Shown here one piece after another: positions 26,124 through 35,663 of a stretch of 64,000 bases of DNA. The notes beneath the pieces were generated by a model. It did no database searches, was not told the DNA's origin, and saw only the letters and a list, made by a program, of their open reading frames with translations. The stretch comes from Parahaliea maris (GTDB lineage Bacteria; Pseudomonadota; Gammaproteobacteria; Pseudomonadales; Halieaceae), in NCBI RefSeq assembly GCF_008064665.1, contig NZ_VRZA01000003.1, positions 496,001-560,000 of the forward strand, written 5' to 3'. A program made the translations under genes and the position numbers. Position 1 is the first letter of the stretch, and every line of letters begins with the position of its first letter.

Positions 26124-26678
26124 TCAGGGGGCCGTGCTCATGAAGTTGGCCCACTTCTGCTGCAGGCTGACCACCCAGCCCGGGGTCGAACTGCCATCGC
26201 CGGCGGGTTTCAGGTCCGGATGGCGTTTGACCACCGCCTGCAGGGCGTCCTCCTGGTTGGCGTCGACGTCGACGAACAGTACGTGGCGGCCGGCGCGCAG
26301 GTCATCCTCGAAACGACGGAAATCGGTGTGAGTTTCACCGATGCCAATGAGCCCTCCCTCCCAGGTGCAGAACCCGAGCACCACGACGGCGAGAAAAATG
26401 GCTGGCACCCAGGTGTAGGTTTCGGTGATGCCGGTGAACCAGAATATGGCCAGTACGGCGGCGGCGCCGATAATACCCACCACCGCACCGAGTTCAGTCC
26501 CGTGGACCACGTCTTTCTTGAGCACGGCCTCCACTTCGTGCAAGTGGTGCATCTCGACCCCGGCGTCGTCTTCGCTGAGCACGTGAATCTGGGGTTTGAC
26601 CAGTCCGGCTTCCTGCAGGTCGTGTTCGACCAGCTCGAGATCGTCAAGGTCATTGCTGATGAAGTAGTGGCGTTTCAT
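26124..26678 (-). CDS. Two-helix membrane protein of unknown function
   Basis: 184 residues from the ATG at 26678 (GGAGG 8 nt before). Residues 1-65 are a soluble acidic/His-rich region (FISNDLDDLELVEHDLQEAG, MHHLHEVEAVLKKD), then two helices (LGAVVGIIGAAAVLAIFWF and WVPAIFLAVVVLGFCTW), then a basic soluble tail containing AGRHVLFVDVDANQEDAL. It resembles the general-stress-like proteins with a split ferredoxin-like fold around a glycine-rich hairpin. It precedes the oxidase operon by 129 bp on the same strand, but a functional link is not shown. Confidence 0.7.
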   Translation of the reverse strand: MKRHYFISNDLDDLELVEHDLQEAGLVKPQIHVLSEDDAGVEMHHLHEVEAVLKKDVVHGTELGAVVGIIGAAAVLAIFWFTGITETYTWVPAIFLAVVVLGFCTWEGGLIGIGETHTDFRRFEDDLRAGRHVLFVDVDANQEDALQAVVKRHPDLKPAGDGSSTPGWVVSLQQKWANFMSTAP

Positions 26679-26904
26679 ATGTAGCCTCCCTATGGAATCC
26701 AGGGGTTGGACACCGCGGGGGAGGGGAGACAGCAAAACCCGGGCCCGGGTGTTCAACCACCGTCGGGCCGCAGCTGTCGGATAAAGCGTCGGCAGCGATT
26801 TGGCACGACGTTTTCACCGAGTATAGCACCGGCGTTCTGCGCCACCAGAGGGGGCACCCGTCCCGGTACAGTGCCTTACAACTCCTGGGCTTATAGCGTT
26901 GGTT

Positions 26905-26927
26905 TGTTAGTGTAAAAACAACTAACA
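26905..26927. promoter_or_regulatory. 7-bp perfect dyad in the 26.7-27.1 kb gap
   Basis: TGTTAGT (26905-26911) and ACTAACA (26921-26927) with a 9-bp spacer, in the 425-bp region between two divergent genes. Operator-like geometry; the regulator is unknown. Apart from this the gap 26679-27103 shows only AT-richer promoter-like sequence and no gene. Confidence 0.35.
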
Positions 26928-27103
26928 GCTTGGTCATAAGTGGCCAGATATGGCCGGCGCAATCCTTGAATACGGCTTCTGGGGGCGCTTGTAAGACTAT
27001 TTAGCAGTAAATGGGATGTCTCTTATAGCGGGTTGTGAATATACCTGCGGTTTCAATAGACCGCCTGGTAGGGGATACTTCGCGTTCTTTGATAGGGGGC
27101 GCT

Positions 27104-28819
27104 ATGACATTCAACGCGTGGCGGGGCGGGAGGGCCACCGTTGCATTGCTACTGGCTGTTTTTCTGGTCGGGTTGGGGCCCAGGCTCTACAGCGCACTCC
27201 TGGTGGGTTGGGGGTGGGACGGGCCGGGGACCTTCAACCTGGTGAATTTTGACGAGGGAGGCTCCTGCCGGGCGGCACTGGAGGGCTTCGACTACTCCAC
27301 CTTTGTCGGCCGCCAGACCATCGCCATTGCCGACCTGCTGGGTGCCGGCCCCCCGGCCGGTGTCGCCGGTGACGAGATGGCAGTGAGGGGATACTGCCAC
27401 AGCCCGGAACACATCCGCGTGGCGCGGGTGTACTCCGCGATTACCGGCGCCCTGACCCCGGTGTTGCTGGCCCTCGCAGCCTTCTGCCTGCTACCGGGAC
27501 GGCCGGCCGTTGGGCTCACCGCCGCTGCCCTGCTGGCCCTGTCCGGCTTCCACATCAGCGAATCCCACAGCGGTACTGTGGATGCGCCATCAGTGTTTTT
27601 CATTTACCTGTTCATTACAGTGGCGATCGCCGCCTGCACCCGGAGGCCGCGCTGGCTGTGGGCGGCACCGCCGCTACTGGTGGCAGCAGTGTGGGCCAAG
27701 TACTGGGTATTCGCGGCGTTTGCCCTGGCGGCGGCCCTGCCCGCCCGGCTCGGGGAGACGGTTACCCGCGGTTGGGGCAAGGGGCGTTTCTGCGCTGCGG
27801 TGCTGGCGCTGGTGGTGGCCTTTGGCTGCCTCAGCAATACCGATTTCCCACGTTCCTGGACGCCGCTGCTGGCCCTCTGTTACCTCACCGTACCCTGGCG
27901 CCGCATCGCCCCGGGCATGATCCCGCTGTGGATGCTCGGACCCTGGCTGGGGTTGCTGTTGTTGCAGTCCGGCTGGGTTGCCGGTTACACCATGGGCGAC
28001 CTCGAAGGCCGCTTTGGTTCCAGCTACGGGGCCATTGGCTGGCACAAGTGGCCGCGCAATGCCCTGAATGTACCGCTGGTGATCATGGTCGGCCTCGGCT
28101 TGCCAGCAGCGCTGTGCATCCCCGCCGGCATCCGCGCCCTGCTGCGCCAGGGTGGGCCCTGGCGACCCTGGTTGTGCCTGTTGCCGGTGGTGGTTTTCCT
28201 GTTGTTCATGCTGGTGCCGGCACCTGTGACCTACTACCGGCACTACCTCGCCCTGATTCCTGCCGCGGCCCTGCTGGCGGCGATGGGGTACTGGTCCTGG
28301 CTGGGTGAACGCGGCCGGCGCTGGCTGCTGCCCTTCCTGCTATGGCCTGCGCTACTGGCCTGGGATGTGGAGTCCGACTATCACAATGATCCACGCATCG
28401 AGCTGCGCCAGTGGTATCAATCGGCCCGGCCCCAGCGCCTGTTGTTCAGTTACTACGTGCAGCCGCCGCGCCTGCAGGGCGTCGCCCAGGGCCTGTTCCG
28501 CGAGAGTTATGCCCGCGCCGATGGCGGTGTGCTGAGGCAGGCCCAGTATCTGCTGCTCAGCGAAAACTGGTACGACACCGCCTTCGCCAATGAGTTGAAC
28601 GGCCCCCTCACCCACGACTTGCAGCGGCTGGTCAAGACCTCACCCTTCAACGCGGATTTCTATCGTCGCGCGCTGGCGGGCGAAATCGACTACCTGGCCC
28701 CCGAACGGGTGATCGCGGTGGAAAATTTCATGCCGGAACTACTGCTGCACAAGCGCTGGTACGGCACCTTCCAGCTCTTTGTTGGCGACCTTCATATTTT
28801 CCGGGTGGCTGGAAGGTAG
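27104..28819 (+). CDS. GT-C membrane glycosyltransferase (ArnT/PMT-like)
   Basis: 571 residues from the ATG at 27104, chosen for AGGGGG 4 nt before it (an in-frame GTG at 27035 has none). About 11 hydrophobic helices. The first periplasmic loop carries the acidic pair expected of GT-C enzymes (FNLVNFDEGGSCRAALEGF), and a ~170-residue soluble domain closes the protein. GT-C enzymes take sugars from polyprenyl phosphate carriers on the periplasmic side. The next gene makes such carriers, so the two likely work together. The acceptor is unknown. Confidence 0.75.
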   Translation: MTFNAWRGGRATVALLLAVFLVGLGPRLYSALLVGWGWDGPGTFNLVNFDEGGSCRAALEGFDYSTFVGRQTIAIADLLGAGPPAGVAGDEMAVRGYCHSPEHIRVARVYSAITGALTPVLLALAAFCLLPGRPAVGLTAAALLALSGFHISESHSGTVDAPSVFFIYLFITVAIAACTRRPRWLWAAPPLLVAAVWAKYWVFAAFALAAALPARLGETVTRGWGKGRFCAAVLALVVAFGCLSNTDFPRSWTPLLALCYLTVPWRRIAPGMIPLWMLGPWLGLLLLQSGWVAGYTMGDLEGRFGSSYGAIGWHKWPRNALNVPLVIMVGLGLPAALCIPAGIRALLRQGGPWRPWLCLLPVVVFLLFMLVPAPVTYYRHYLALIPAAALLAAMGYWSWLGERGRRWLLPFLLWPALLAWDVESDYHNDPRIELRQWYQSARPQRLLFSYYVQPPRLQGVAQGLFRESYARADGGVLRQAQYLLLSENWYDTAFANELNGPLTHDLQRLVKTSPFNADFYRRALAGEIDYLAPERVIAVENFMPELLLHKRWYGTFQLFVGDLHIFRVAGR

Positions 28820-28873
28820 ATTGGACAAGCACTTGCGCTGCTCACCATACTTGCAGGCAACATCGATAACCTG

Positions 28874-29899
28874 ATGCAGGAACAGCATTTGACCACTCCA
28901 GTGGCGGCGGGCGCGCCAAGGTCTGAGCCCACCCCGAAAGCCGGTACCGCCGGCATTACCGTCACCGTACTGGTGCCCGTCTACAACGAGATGGACGTGC
29001 TGCCGGAATGCTGTCGTCGTCTCCACGATGTTGCCGAGGCCCGGGCAGAGGACTTCGAGTTCCTCTTTGTCGACGACGGTTCCAGTGACGGTAGCGCCGA
29101 GTGGCTGTTGGCCCTGCGGGAGCGCGATCCGCGGGTGGCGGTGATTGAGCTGAGCCGCAACTTCGGCAAGGAAATCGCGGTATCGGCCGGGCTCGACCAC
29201 GCCAGTGGCGACGCCGTGATGTTGCTGGACGCTGACCTCCAGGACCCGCCGGAGCTGATCCCCGACTTCCTGGCCGCCTGGCAGGAGGGCTACGACATCG
29301 TCTACGGGCAGCGCCTCAGCCGCGAGGGTGAGACCTGGCTGAAAATCAGGACCTCTCACTGGTACTACCGGGTGATCAACCTGCTGAGCGACGTGCCGAT
29401 CCCCGCCGATGCCGGCGACTTCCGCCTGCTCAGCCGGCGTGCGGTGGAGGCCGTCAAGGGATTGCGGGAGAAACACCGCTACATGTCCGGGCTCTACGCC
29501 TGGATCGGCTTTCCCCAGAAGGCCCTGCCCTACCACCGCCACCCGCGCCACGCAGGGCGGACCAAGTGGAATTACTGGCGCCTGTGGAGCCTGGCACTGG
29601 AAGGCATTACGTCGTTCTCCACCGTGCCCCTGAAGCTCGCCACCCTGCTGGGGGTTGTCACCGCGGGAGCGGCTTTTCTGTACGGCGTGTTTTTCCTGTT
29701 ACGTACTCTCCTGTTCGGCAACCCGGTACCCGGCTATCCCTCCCTGATCGTGGTGATGCTGTTCCTTGGCGGCGTCCAGTTGATCTGCCTCGGCATCATC
29801 GGCGAGTACCTGGGCCGGACCTACGTGGAAAGCAAACAGAGACAACTTTATTATCTCCGCGGCCTGCATCCGCGCCGGGAGAGCGAACAGGATGGTTGA
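28874..29899 (+). CDS. GtrB/ArnC-like polyprenyl-phosphate glycosyltransferase
   Basis: 341 residues. GT2 domain with VTVLVPVYNEMDVLPECCRR, the nucleotide-sugar DDGSSDGS and DADLQDPPELIPDF (D-x-D type metal site), then SRNFGKEIAVSAGLDHASGD, all typical of GtrB/DPM1. Two C-terminal helices anchor it in the membrane (LATLLGVVTAGAAFLYGVFF, SLIVVMLFLGGVQLICLGII). It would transfer a sugar to undecaprenyl phosphate for a GT-C partner encoded on either side. It overlaps the next gene by 8 bp. Confidence 0.92.
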   Translation: MQEQHLTTPVAAGAPRSEPTPKAGTAGITVTVLVPVYNEMDVLPECCRRLHDVAEARAEDFEFLFVDDGSSDGSAEWLLALRERDPRVAVIELSRNFGKEIAVSAGLDHASGDAVMLLDADLQDPPELIPDFLAAWQEGYDIVYGQRLSREGETWLKIRTSHWYYRVINLLSDVPIPADAGDFRLLSRRAVEAVKGLREKHRYMSGLYAWIGFPQKALPYHRHPRHAGRTKWNYWRLWSLALEGITSFSTVPLKLATLLGVVTAGAAFLYGVFFLLRTLLFGNPVPGYPSLIVVMLFLGGVQLICLGIIGEYLGRTYVESKQRQLYYLRGLHPRRESEQDG

Positions 29900-31601
29900 T
29901 GTGAAAACCGCAACGGCGCCGACGCCGTCACTGGCTGAAGGCGCCGCCTGGTACCTGTTGGGCGCCCTGTTGTTCCTGGGCTTTGGATTTACCGAGATGG
30001 CGGGTGCGGACCTCTGGTGGCACCTCGCCGGAGGCAGGGAAATACTGGACCAGGGAACTCTCTGGCTCCGGGATACCTGGTCCTACAGCGCGGCGGGTGA
30101 ACGCTGGCGCAATCACGAGTGGCTGGCGGACCTGGTCTATTACGGCTGGTACTCCCTGTTTGGCCTCAAGGCCCTGTTGTACTGGAAGCTGCTGGTCGTG
30201 GTGCTCTGCTACGGCCTGCTCCAGTCCCTGCTGTACCGGCTCTGTGGTTCTCACGCGGCGGCACTGCTACTGACCGTCATGGCCCTGGCGGTCGGTGCAC
30301 CCTTTATCGACATACGGCCCCATCTCTACAGCCTGCTGGCCTTCGTGCTGCTGTTACACCTGGGGGTGAGGCGGGCGCCCTTCTGGCAATTCGCCCTGTT
30401 GTTCCTGGTGTGGGTGAACCTCCACGGCGGATTCATGCTCGGCCTGCTGGTGCTGCCTTTCCTGCTGTTCCCCTTCAACGCGCCGAGCTGGGATGCCGTG
30501 TGGAAGGTAGCGAAATGGGAGCTCGGCTGTGTCGCCGTGTGTGTGTTGAACCCCGATGGGGTAAAGGTCGTGATCTACCCCTTGACCTATGCCCTGCAGG
30601 CGGAGTCCCCGTTCCGCTCGATTGCCGAGTGGCTGCCTCCATGGACCCCGGGCGGTATCCAGTCGCCGCTGTTTTTCTGGGTCCTGCCGCTGTTGCCCCT
30701 GAGCCTGCTGTGCTGGCTGCTGCCGGTGGTGCGGCGGTCGACAACCTTCCCCTGGTGGTCACTGGGTGTTGCCCTGCTGACCCTGGCCATGGCCCTGACC
30801 AGCCGGCGTTTTATCCCCCTGTTCGGCATCGCCCTGGCAGTCTTCATGGCCCCGGCCTGCGGTGCTCTGCTGGGCCTTCTGCGCGGGTACTGGCGCTGGG
30901 GATTGTGGCTGGCGGCCCTGGTGCTGGGCCTCTATCGCCTGGCGCCCTACCCACTGCAGGCGGCGCCGGCCTTTCACTATCTCACGGCGGAGTACAGCTT
31001 TCCCCATTTCATGGTCGAGGTAATGCAGCGCAGCGGTATCAGGGGCAAAGTGTTTGCCTACTACAACTGGGGCGGCTACCTGCACCTGCGCACCGATGGT
31101 GCCGTGTCGGTATACATCGACGGCCGGGCCAACACCCTCTACGACGACCAGACCTATCTCAATTACGTCAGCGTGCTGCGCGGTGATCCCGGGTGGATGG
31201 ATATTGTCGAGCAGTCCGGGGCCGACTACTTCCTCTGGCCCTCGGATCGCGGTAATGCCCGGCACAAGATACGCGACCTGGTCCAGCAGCGGCGCTGGCA
31301 ACCGGTGTTTCGCACCGGGTCGGCGATTCTGCTGGCGCGGCCGGGTGTTGCGCTGCCCCGGACCCTGGACCTGGGGCCAGCGACCGAATGGTCGCGGCTC
31401 AGCGAGGGCTGGCGCCAGTTTCTGCTGGGTAATTACACGGCAGCGGTGGGGATTGCCGAGGGCGTACTCGAGGACGCCCCCTACCTGTGGGGTGCCTGCA
31501 ACCTGCTGACCGCATCGCACAGACAACTGGGAGACGAGGCCGCAGCGGCGCAGGCACTCGCTGACTGTCTCAGCCAGTTTCCCTCAAGATACCTGCGCTG
31601 A
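29892..31601 (+). CDS. Multispanning GT-C-like protein with soluble C-terminal domain
   Basis: 569 residues, ~11 hydrophobic helices in residues 15-355 followed by a ~210-residue soluble part whose end (LGNYTAAVGIAEGVLEDAPY) looks TPR-like. The first loop has ADLWWHLAGGREIL and later WRNHEWLADLVYY, acidic/aromatic motifs of the kind found in uncharacterised GT-C proteins. It overlaps the GtrB-like gene by 8 bp. It may be a second lipid-linked-sugar transferase or a flippase-like protein; the fold is inferred. Confidence 0.65.
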   Translation: MVDVKTATAPTPSLAEGAAWYLLGALLFLGFGFTEMAGADLWWHLAGGREILDQGTLWLRDTWSYSAAGERWRNHEWLADLVYYGWYSLFGLKALLYWKLLVVVLCYGLLQSLLYRLCGSHAAALLLTVMALAVGAPFIDIRPHLYSLLAFVLLLHLGVRRAPFWQFALLFLVWVNLHGGFMLGLLVLPFLLFPFNAPSWDAVWKVAKWELGCVAVCVLNPDGVKVVIYPLTYALQAESPFRSIAEWLPPWTPGGIQSPLFFWVLPLLPLSLLCWLLPVVRRSTTFPWWSLGVALLTLAMALTSRRFIPLFGIALAVFMAPACGALLGLLRGYWRWGLWLAALVLGLYRLAPYPLQAAPAFHYLTAEYSFPHFMVEVMQRSGIRGKVFAYYNWGGYLHLRTDGAVSVYIDGRANTLYDDQTYLNYVSVLRGDPGWMDIVEQSGADYFLWPSDRGNARHKIRDLVQQRRWQPVFRTGSAILLARPGVALPRTLDLGPATEWSRLSEGWRQFLLGNYTAAVGIAEGVLEDAPYLWGACNLLTASHRQLGDEAAAAQALADCLSQFPSRYLR

Positions 31602-31621
31602 GGCCCGCGGGAGCATTCGCC

Positions 31622-32437
31622 ATGAATATCACGATCCTGACCAACAATGACCTGGCCAGCAACCTGGCCCTGAACCAGTTGCTGCCGGCGTTGACGGCGG
31701 ACCACCGGGTGCAGGTTTTCCTGTCCGGCCGGGTCGGTGGCAGCGGGCCGAGCCACCCGGATCTGGCCATGTTGAAGTTTCTCGAGCAGACCCTGTTCAC
31801 CGAGTTGCTGTTTCCCGCCCTTGGCGACGGTGTGGGCGAGGGCCGGGCCCGCTATGCGGGTTTTTCCCGCCTCTGTGCCGACCTCGGGGCGGGGCTGGCG
31901 CCCCTCGACCGGATCAACTCGGAGCCGGGGCTGGAAACCCTCAGGGGGGCGGCTCCCGACCTGGTACTGAGCATTCGCTATGGCGGGATCCTGCGGGATG
32001 CCGCCATCGCCGTGCCCCGGCTGGGGGTGCTCAACCTGCACTCCGGACTGTTGCCCGACTATCGCGGGGTGATGGCTACCTTTCGCGCCATGGATGATGG
32101 CGTCGATACCATTGGCACTACGCTGCATTACATCCGCGATGCCGGTATCGACACCGGCGATATTGTTGCCACCAGTACCCGTCCGGTCGATTACCGCAGC
32201 AGCTATCTGGCCAATGTGCTGGCCCTGTATCCGGGAGGCTGCGAACTGATGTTGCAGGCTGTGGCTTCCCTCGCCGCGGGTGAAACGCTGGAAACCTGGC
32301 CGCAGCCCAGCGGCGGCAATTACTACAGCTTTCCCGACGACACCGCGCTGCAGCACTTTTACGCTCGTGGATGCAGGCTATATGATGTCGATGAAATTGC
32401 CGCAGTGGCCCGAAGCTACCTGGAATCTCCCTTATGA
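31622..32437 (+). CDS. Formyltransferase-family enzyme
   Basis: 271 residues. The formyl-tetrahydrofolate transferase hallmark is present: NLHSGLLPDYRGVMATFRAM (N and H of the catalytic triad) and TLHYIRDAGIDTGDIVATS (catalytic Asp). The N-terminus is divergent from methionyl-tRNA formyltransferase and lacks its C-terminal tRNA domain, so an amino-sugar substrate (as in ArnA-N or PglD-type N-formylation) is more likely. Sits between membrane glycosyltransferases and an amidohydrolase; GGGAGCATTCGCC precedes the ATG. Confidence 0.82.
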   Translation: MNITILTNNDLASNLALNQLLPALTADHRVQVFLSGRVGGSGPSHPDLAMLKFLEQTLFTELLFPALGDGVGEGRARYAGFSRLCADLGAGLAPLDRINSEPGLETLRGAAPDLVLSIRYGGILRDAAIAVPRLGVLNLHSGLLPDYRGVMATFRAMDDGVDTIGTTLHYIRDAGIDTGDIVATSTRPVDYRSSYLANVLALYPGGCELMLQAVASLAAGETLETWPQPSGGNYYSFPDDTALQHFYARGCRLYDVDEIAAVARSYLESPL

Positions 32438-34095
32438 AAAAAAACCTGCTGGTGGCTCTGGCGCTCTGCCTGGGTGGTGTTGCCCAGGCCGCCACCCTGG
32501 TACATAACGTCAATGGATACACCCTGAACGGCAGTGAGCTCGAACAATTTGTGGCCCTGGAGTTCGATGACGGCAAGGTAACCCGCCTGTATCGAGAAGC
32601 CGAGGCCGCCCTGGCCAGCAGGGCGGGGGAGCGCATCGACGGCAAGGGCGCAACCCTGCTGCCGGGTCTGATCGATGCCCACGGTCACGTCAGTTCCTGG
32701 GGGCGTGCCCTCGCCACTGTCGACCTGATCGGCAGCGCCAGCGAGGGCGACGCCGCCGGGCGCGTGGCGGCCTACCTCGCGGAGCATCCCGACACCGACT
32801 GGGTGCAGGGGCGGGGCTGGAACCAGGTGCTGTGGCCCGGCAAGGACTTTCCCGGGCGCGCAGCCCTGGACGCGGTGGCGCCGGACCAGGCGGTCGTTCT
32901 GGCGCGGGTCGATGGGCATGCCATCTGGGTGAATTCCCGGGCGCTGGCGCTGGCCGGTATCAGTGCGGCCACCCCGGACCCTGACGGCGGACAGATCCTT
33001 CGCGATGCCGATGGCGAGCCCACTGGCGTGCTCATCGACAATGCCATGAACCTCGTCTACGGCGTGATGCCCGCCGACGGGGTGGCAGAGTTTGCCGCAC
33101 TGCAACATACCGCGCTCGAAGACCTGGCGCGCTATGGCCTGACCGCTGTGCACGACGCGGGTATCTCCGCCCGCGAGGCAGCCGCATACCAGCAGTTGCG
33201 GGCAGAGGGGCGGCTGCCGATCCGGGTTTACGCCATGCTGGACGTGACCGACCCCGGCAACGATCGCTACCTGGAGCAGGGGCCGTTGGTTGATCCCGCG
33301 CATCAACTCGATATACGCAGCGTGAAAATTGTCTCCGATGGTGCCCTCGGGTCCCGCGGCGCTGCCCTGTTTGCCGATTACAGTGACGACCCCGGCAATC
33401 GTGGGCTGTTGCTGCAGACCCGGGAGGAGCTGGCAAACAACATGCATCGGGCGGTGGCGGCGGGCTACCAGGTCAACACCCACGCGATAGGCGACCGGGC
33501 CAATGCCCTGGTGCTGGATCTTTATGAAACCCTCAACAGCGACCCGGACAGTGCTGCGCTGCGCCATCGGGTAGAGCACGCCCAGATCCTGCGCCCCGAG
33601 GACATCGCCCGCTTTCCCGCCCTCAATGTCATTGCCTCCGTTCAGCCCACCCACGCCACCAGTGACATGAACATGGCCGGTGACCGTCTCGGGGCGGAGC
33701 GCCTGCGCGGCGCCTACGCCTGGGAGTCGCTGCTGGAGAGCGGTGCCCATATGGCCGGCGGTTCGGACTTTCCGGTGGAGGCAGCCAACCCTTTCTTCGG
33801 ACTTTACTCCGCCATTACCCGCCAGGACCATGCCGGGCAGCCACCCGGAGGCTGGCTGCCGCAACAGAAGATGAGCCGTAAGGCGGCGCTGGAGCTCTTC
33901 ACCCGGGGCGCTGCCTACGCTGCCCATCAGGAGCAGGTTCTGGGGCAGCTGCAGCCGGGCTATTTTGCAGATTTTATCCTGATTGACGGCGATTACTTCG
34001 CCCTGCCCGAGGCCGCGCTGTGGCAGATTCCCGTGCGCGCTACCTATGTGGCCGGCAAGCGGGTGTTTCCGGCGGCAGGCGCAGGACCAACATGA
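32434..34095 (+). CDS. Exported amidohydrolase (YtcJ-like family 3)
   Basis: 553 residues with a signal peptide (MKKNLLVALALCLGGVAQA). The metal-dependent amidohydrolase core shows LLPGLIDAHGHVSSWGRALA, VKIVSDGALGSRGAALF, YQVNTHAIGDRANALVLDL and HRVEHAQILRPEDIARFP, plus MAGGSDFPVEAANPFFGLYS near the end. These are the metal-site motifs of the YtcJ group. It would hydrolyse an amide or carbamate in the periplasm. ATGA overlap with the formyltransferase suggests coupled action, possibly on a formylated product, though that is inference. Confidence 0.85.
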   Translation: MKKNLLVALALCLGGVAQAATLVHNVNGYTLNGSELEQFVALEFDDGKVTRLYREAEAALASRAGERIDGKGATLLPGLIDAHGHVSSWGRALATVDLIGSASEGDAAGRVAAYLAEHPDTDWVQGRGWNQVLWPGKDFPGRAALDAVAPDQAVVLARVDGHAIWVNSRALALAGISAATPDPDGGQILRDADGEPTGVLIDNAMNLVYGVMPADGVAEFAALQHTALEDLARYGLTAVHDAGISAREAAAYQQLRAEGRLPIRVYAMLDVTDPGNDRYLEQGPLVDPAHQLDIRSVKIVSDGALGSRGAALFADYSDDPGNRGLLLQTREELANNMHRAVAAGYQVNTHAIGDRANALVLDLYETLNSDPDSAALRHRVEHAQILRPEDIARFPALNVIASVQPTHATSDMNMAGDRLGAERLRGAYAWESLLESGAHMAGGSDFPVEAANPFFGLYSAITRQDHAGQPPGGWLPQQKMSRKAALELFTRGAAYAAHQEQVLGQLQPGYFADFILIDGDYFALPEAALWQIPVRATYVAGKRVFPAAGAGPT

Positions 34096-34859
34096 CTCCT
34101 GAAGCGGCCCTGACAGGCGCCGAGGGCCTGCGCGCCGACGATATCGCGGCCGCCCGGGATATCCAGATGAGTATCCTGCCGCCGGAAATGCCGGTGGTCC
34201 CGGGCTACGAATTCTGTGGCCGCCTGCTGCCCGCGGCGGAAACCGGTGGCGATATGTTCGACCTGGTGCAACTTGACCAGGGCGTATTCCTGCTGCTGGG
34301 AGATGCCACCGGGCACGGTTTCGGCCCGGCCCTGTGCGCCACCCAGATGCAGGCCATGTTCCGGGTGGCTTTTCGCGTGGGCGCGGAGTTGGGTGAGGCC
34401 TACATCCACGTCAACAACCAGCTGGACGAGGACCTGCCCGACGACCGTTTCGTCACCGCCTTCGCCGGCTTCCTCGACCGCGAGCGCCACGAAGTCAGCT
34501 ATTTTTCCGCCGGGCAGGGCCCTATCCTGCACTACCGGGCCGACGCCGACAGTTGCGACTGGTACGGGCCAACCACCTTTCCGCTGGGCACGGTCGCGGT
34601 GGAAAAAGCCGCCCCCATCCGCAACCTGGCGCTGGAGCCTGGTGATATTTTGGCGGTGCTGTCGGACGGCGTGTACGAGTGCGAGGGCGAGGGAGGCCTG
34701 TTCGGGCGGGAGCGCGTCGCGAACATGGTTCGCGACCTGCAGCACGGCCCCATGAGTGAGCTGGCCGCCAGCCTGCTGCGATCCCTGGAAGCCTTTGCCG
34801 GTGCGCTGGAACAGCAGGACGACCTCACCATTGTGTTGGTCAAACGCCAGGCCCTCTGA
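34092..34859 (+). CDS. PP2C-type (RsbU/SpoIIE-like) serine phosphatase
   Basis: 255 residues from the ATG at 34092 (ATGA overlap with the amidohydrolase stop). PP2C/SpoIIE motifs: AARDIQMSILPPEMPVVPGY at the start, GGDMFDLVQL and LLGDATGHGFGPALCATQMQ (metal aspartates), and VLSDGVYECEGEGGLFGRE. No sensory domain is attached. It should dephosphorylate the STAS protein encoded three genes on, freeing it to bind the RsbW-like kinase. The translational coupling to the glyco/amidohydrolase genes is unusual for a switch component. Confidence 0.9.
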   Translation: MTPEAALTGAEGLRADDIAAARDIQMSILPPEMPVVPGYEFCGRLLPAAETGGDMFDLVQLDQGVFLLLGDATGHGFGPALCATQMQAMFRVAFRVGAELGEAYIHVNNQLDEDLPDDRFVTAFAGFLDRERHEVSYFSAGQGPILHYRADADSCDWYGPTTFPLGTVAVEKAAPIRNLALEPGDILAVLSDGVYECEGEGGLFGRERVANMVRDLQHGPMSELAASLLRSLEAFAGALEQQDDLTIVLVKRQAL

Positions 34860-34931
34860 GCAACGCTGCCTTTTGCTTTGCCGGGTGCTGTTCTACACTC
34901 GGCGGGGAGCCCGCAGGGGTAAACACACAGT

Positions 34932-35345
34932 ATGAAGCTGTCCCTGAACAGAGAGCTGAGTGAAATCGAGCGCATCGTGGCCGCCCGACGGGCCTATTTT
35001 GCCAAACACAACCTGCCCGGTTCCCTGGCCTATACGGTGGACCTGGCAACCGAAGAACTGTTTGTAAATATGATCCGGCACAATAATCAGGCCCGCGAGA
35101 AAATTATCCTCGAGTTCGAAGCGGTGGATAACGGCATCTCGGTGCGGCTTACCGATCGTGAGATCACAGCCTTCGACCCGGCGTCCGCCGCCCCGGCGGA
35201 TATCGCCACACCGCTGGAAGAGCGCGCTGTAGGCGGGCTCGGCCTGCACCTGGTGCGCCAGCTGGTGGGTGCGGTGCACTGCGAACGCCGCGACGACCGC
35301 ACCACCCTGTCATTCCTGGCCCGCAAGGAGGCGGCGCATGTTTGA
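34932..35345 (+). CDS. RsbW-like serine kinase / anti-sigma-type ATPase
   Basis: 137 residues. HATPase_c fold of the anti-sigma factor class: N-box ATEELFVNMIRHN, a degenerate G1 box (VRLTDREITAFDP, lacking the usual D-x-G glycine) and G2 GGLGLHLVRQL. Partners are the upstream PP2C phosphatase and the STAS protein, whose start lies inside this gene. It would phosphorylate the STAS serine and may hold a sigma factor or another output in check. Confidence 0.88.
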   Translation: MKLSLNRELSEIERIVAARRAYFAKHNLPGSLAYTVDLATEELFVNMIRHNNQAREKIILEFEAVDNGISVRLTDREITAFDPASAAPADIATPLEERAVGGLGLHLVRQLVGAVHCERRDDRTTLSFLARKEAAHV

Positions 35346-35637
35346 AATCAGTCCCGCGGCCGGGGGGTTGCACTTGTCCGGTCGCTTTGACGCTGCTGCT
35401 GCGGCTTCCGCCGAGCCTCATTTTGAAGCCCTGTCCGGGGCGGCCGAGGTGAATATGGCGGCCCTGGAGTACATTTCGAGTGCCGGCCTCGGCGTGCTGC
35501 TCAAGGCCCACAAGCGGCTGGCGGCCAGTGGCGCCGGCCTGCGGCTTGTCGAGGTCAGTCCCCACATTGCCGAAATCCTGCATTTCTCCGGTTTCGACAT
35601 GCTTTTCGAGGTTGTTCCGGCCAGCGATCCCGCCTGA
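35338..35637 (+). CDS. STAS anti-sigma factor antagonist
   Basis: 99 residues. The STAS core includes the phosphorylatable serine region AALEYISSAGLGVLLKAHKR. AAGGAGG precedes the ATG, which overlaps the kinase gene by 8 bp. Phosphorylation by the kinase and dephosphorylation by the PP2C enzyme make the complete partner-switch triad (phosphatase, kinase, antagonist). A gap of 73 bp separates it from the ECF sigma gene. Confidence 0.9.
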   Translation: MFEISPAAGGLHLSGRFDAAAAASAEPHFEALSGAAEVNMAALEYISSAGLGVLLKAHKRLAASGAGLRLVEVSPHIAEILHFSGFDMLFEVVPASDPA

Positions 35638-35663
35638 CGCCGGGCGTCTGCCATGCCCTGCCA

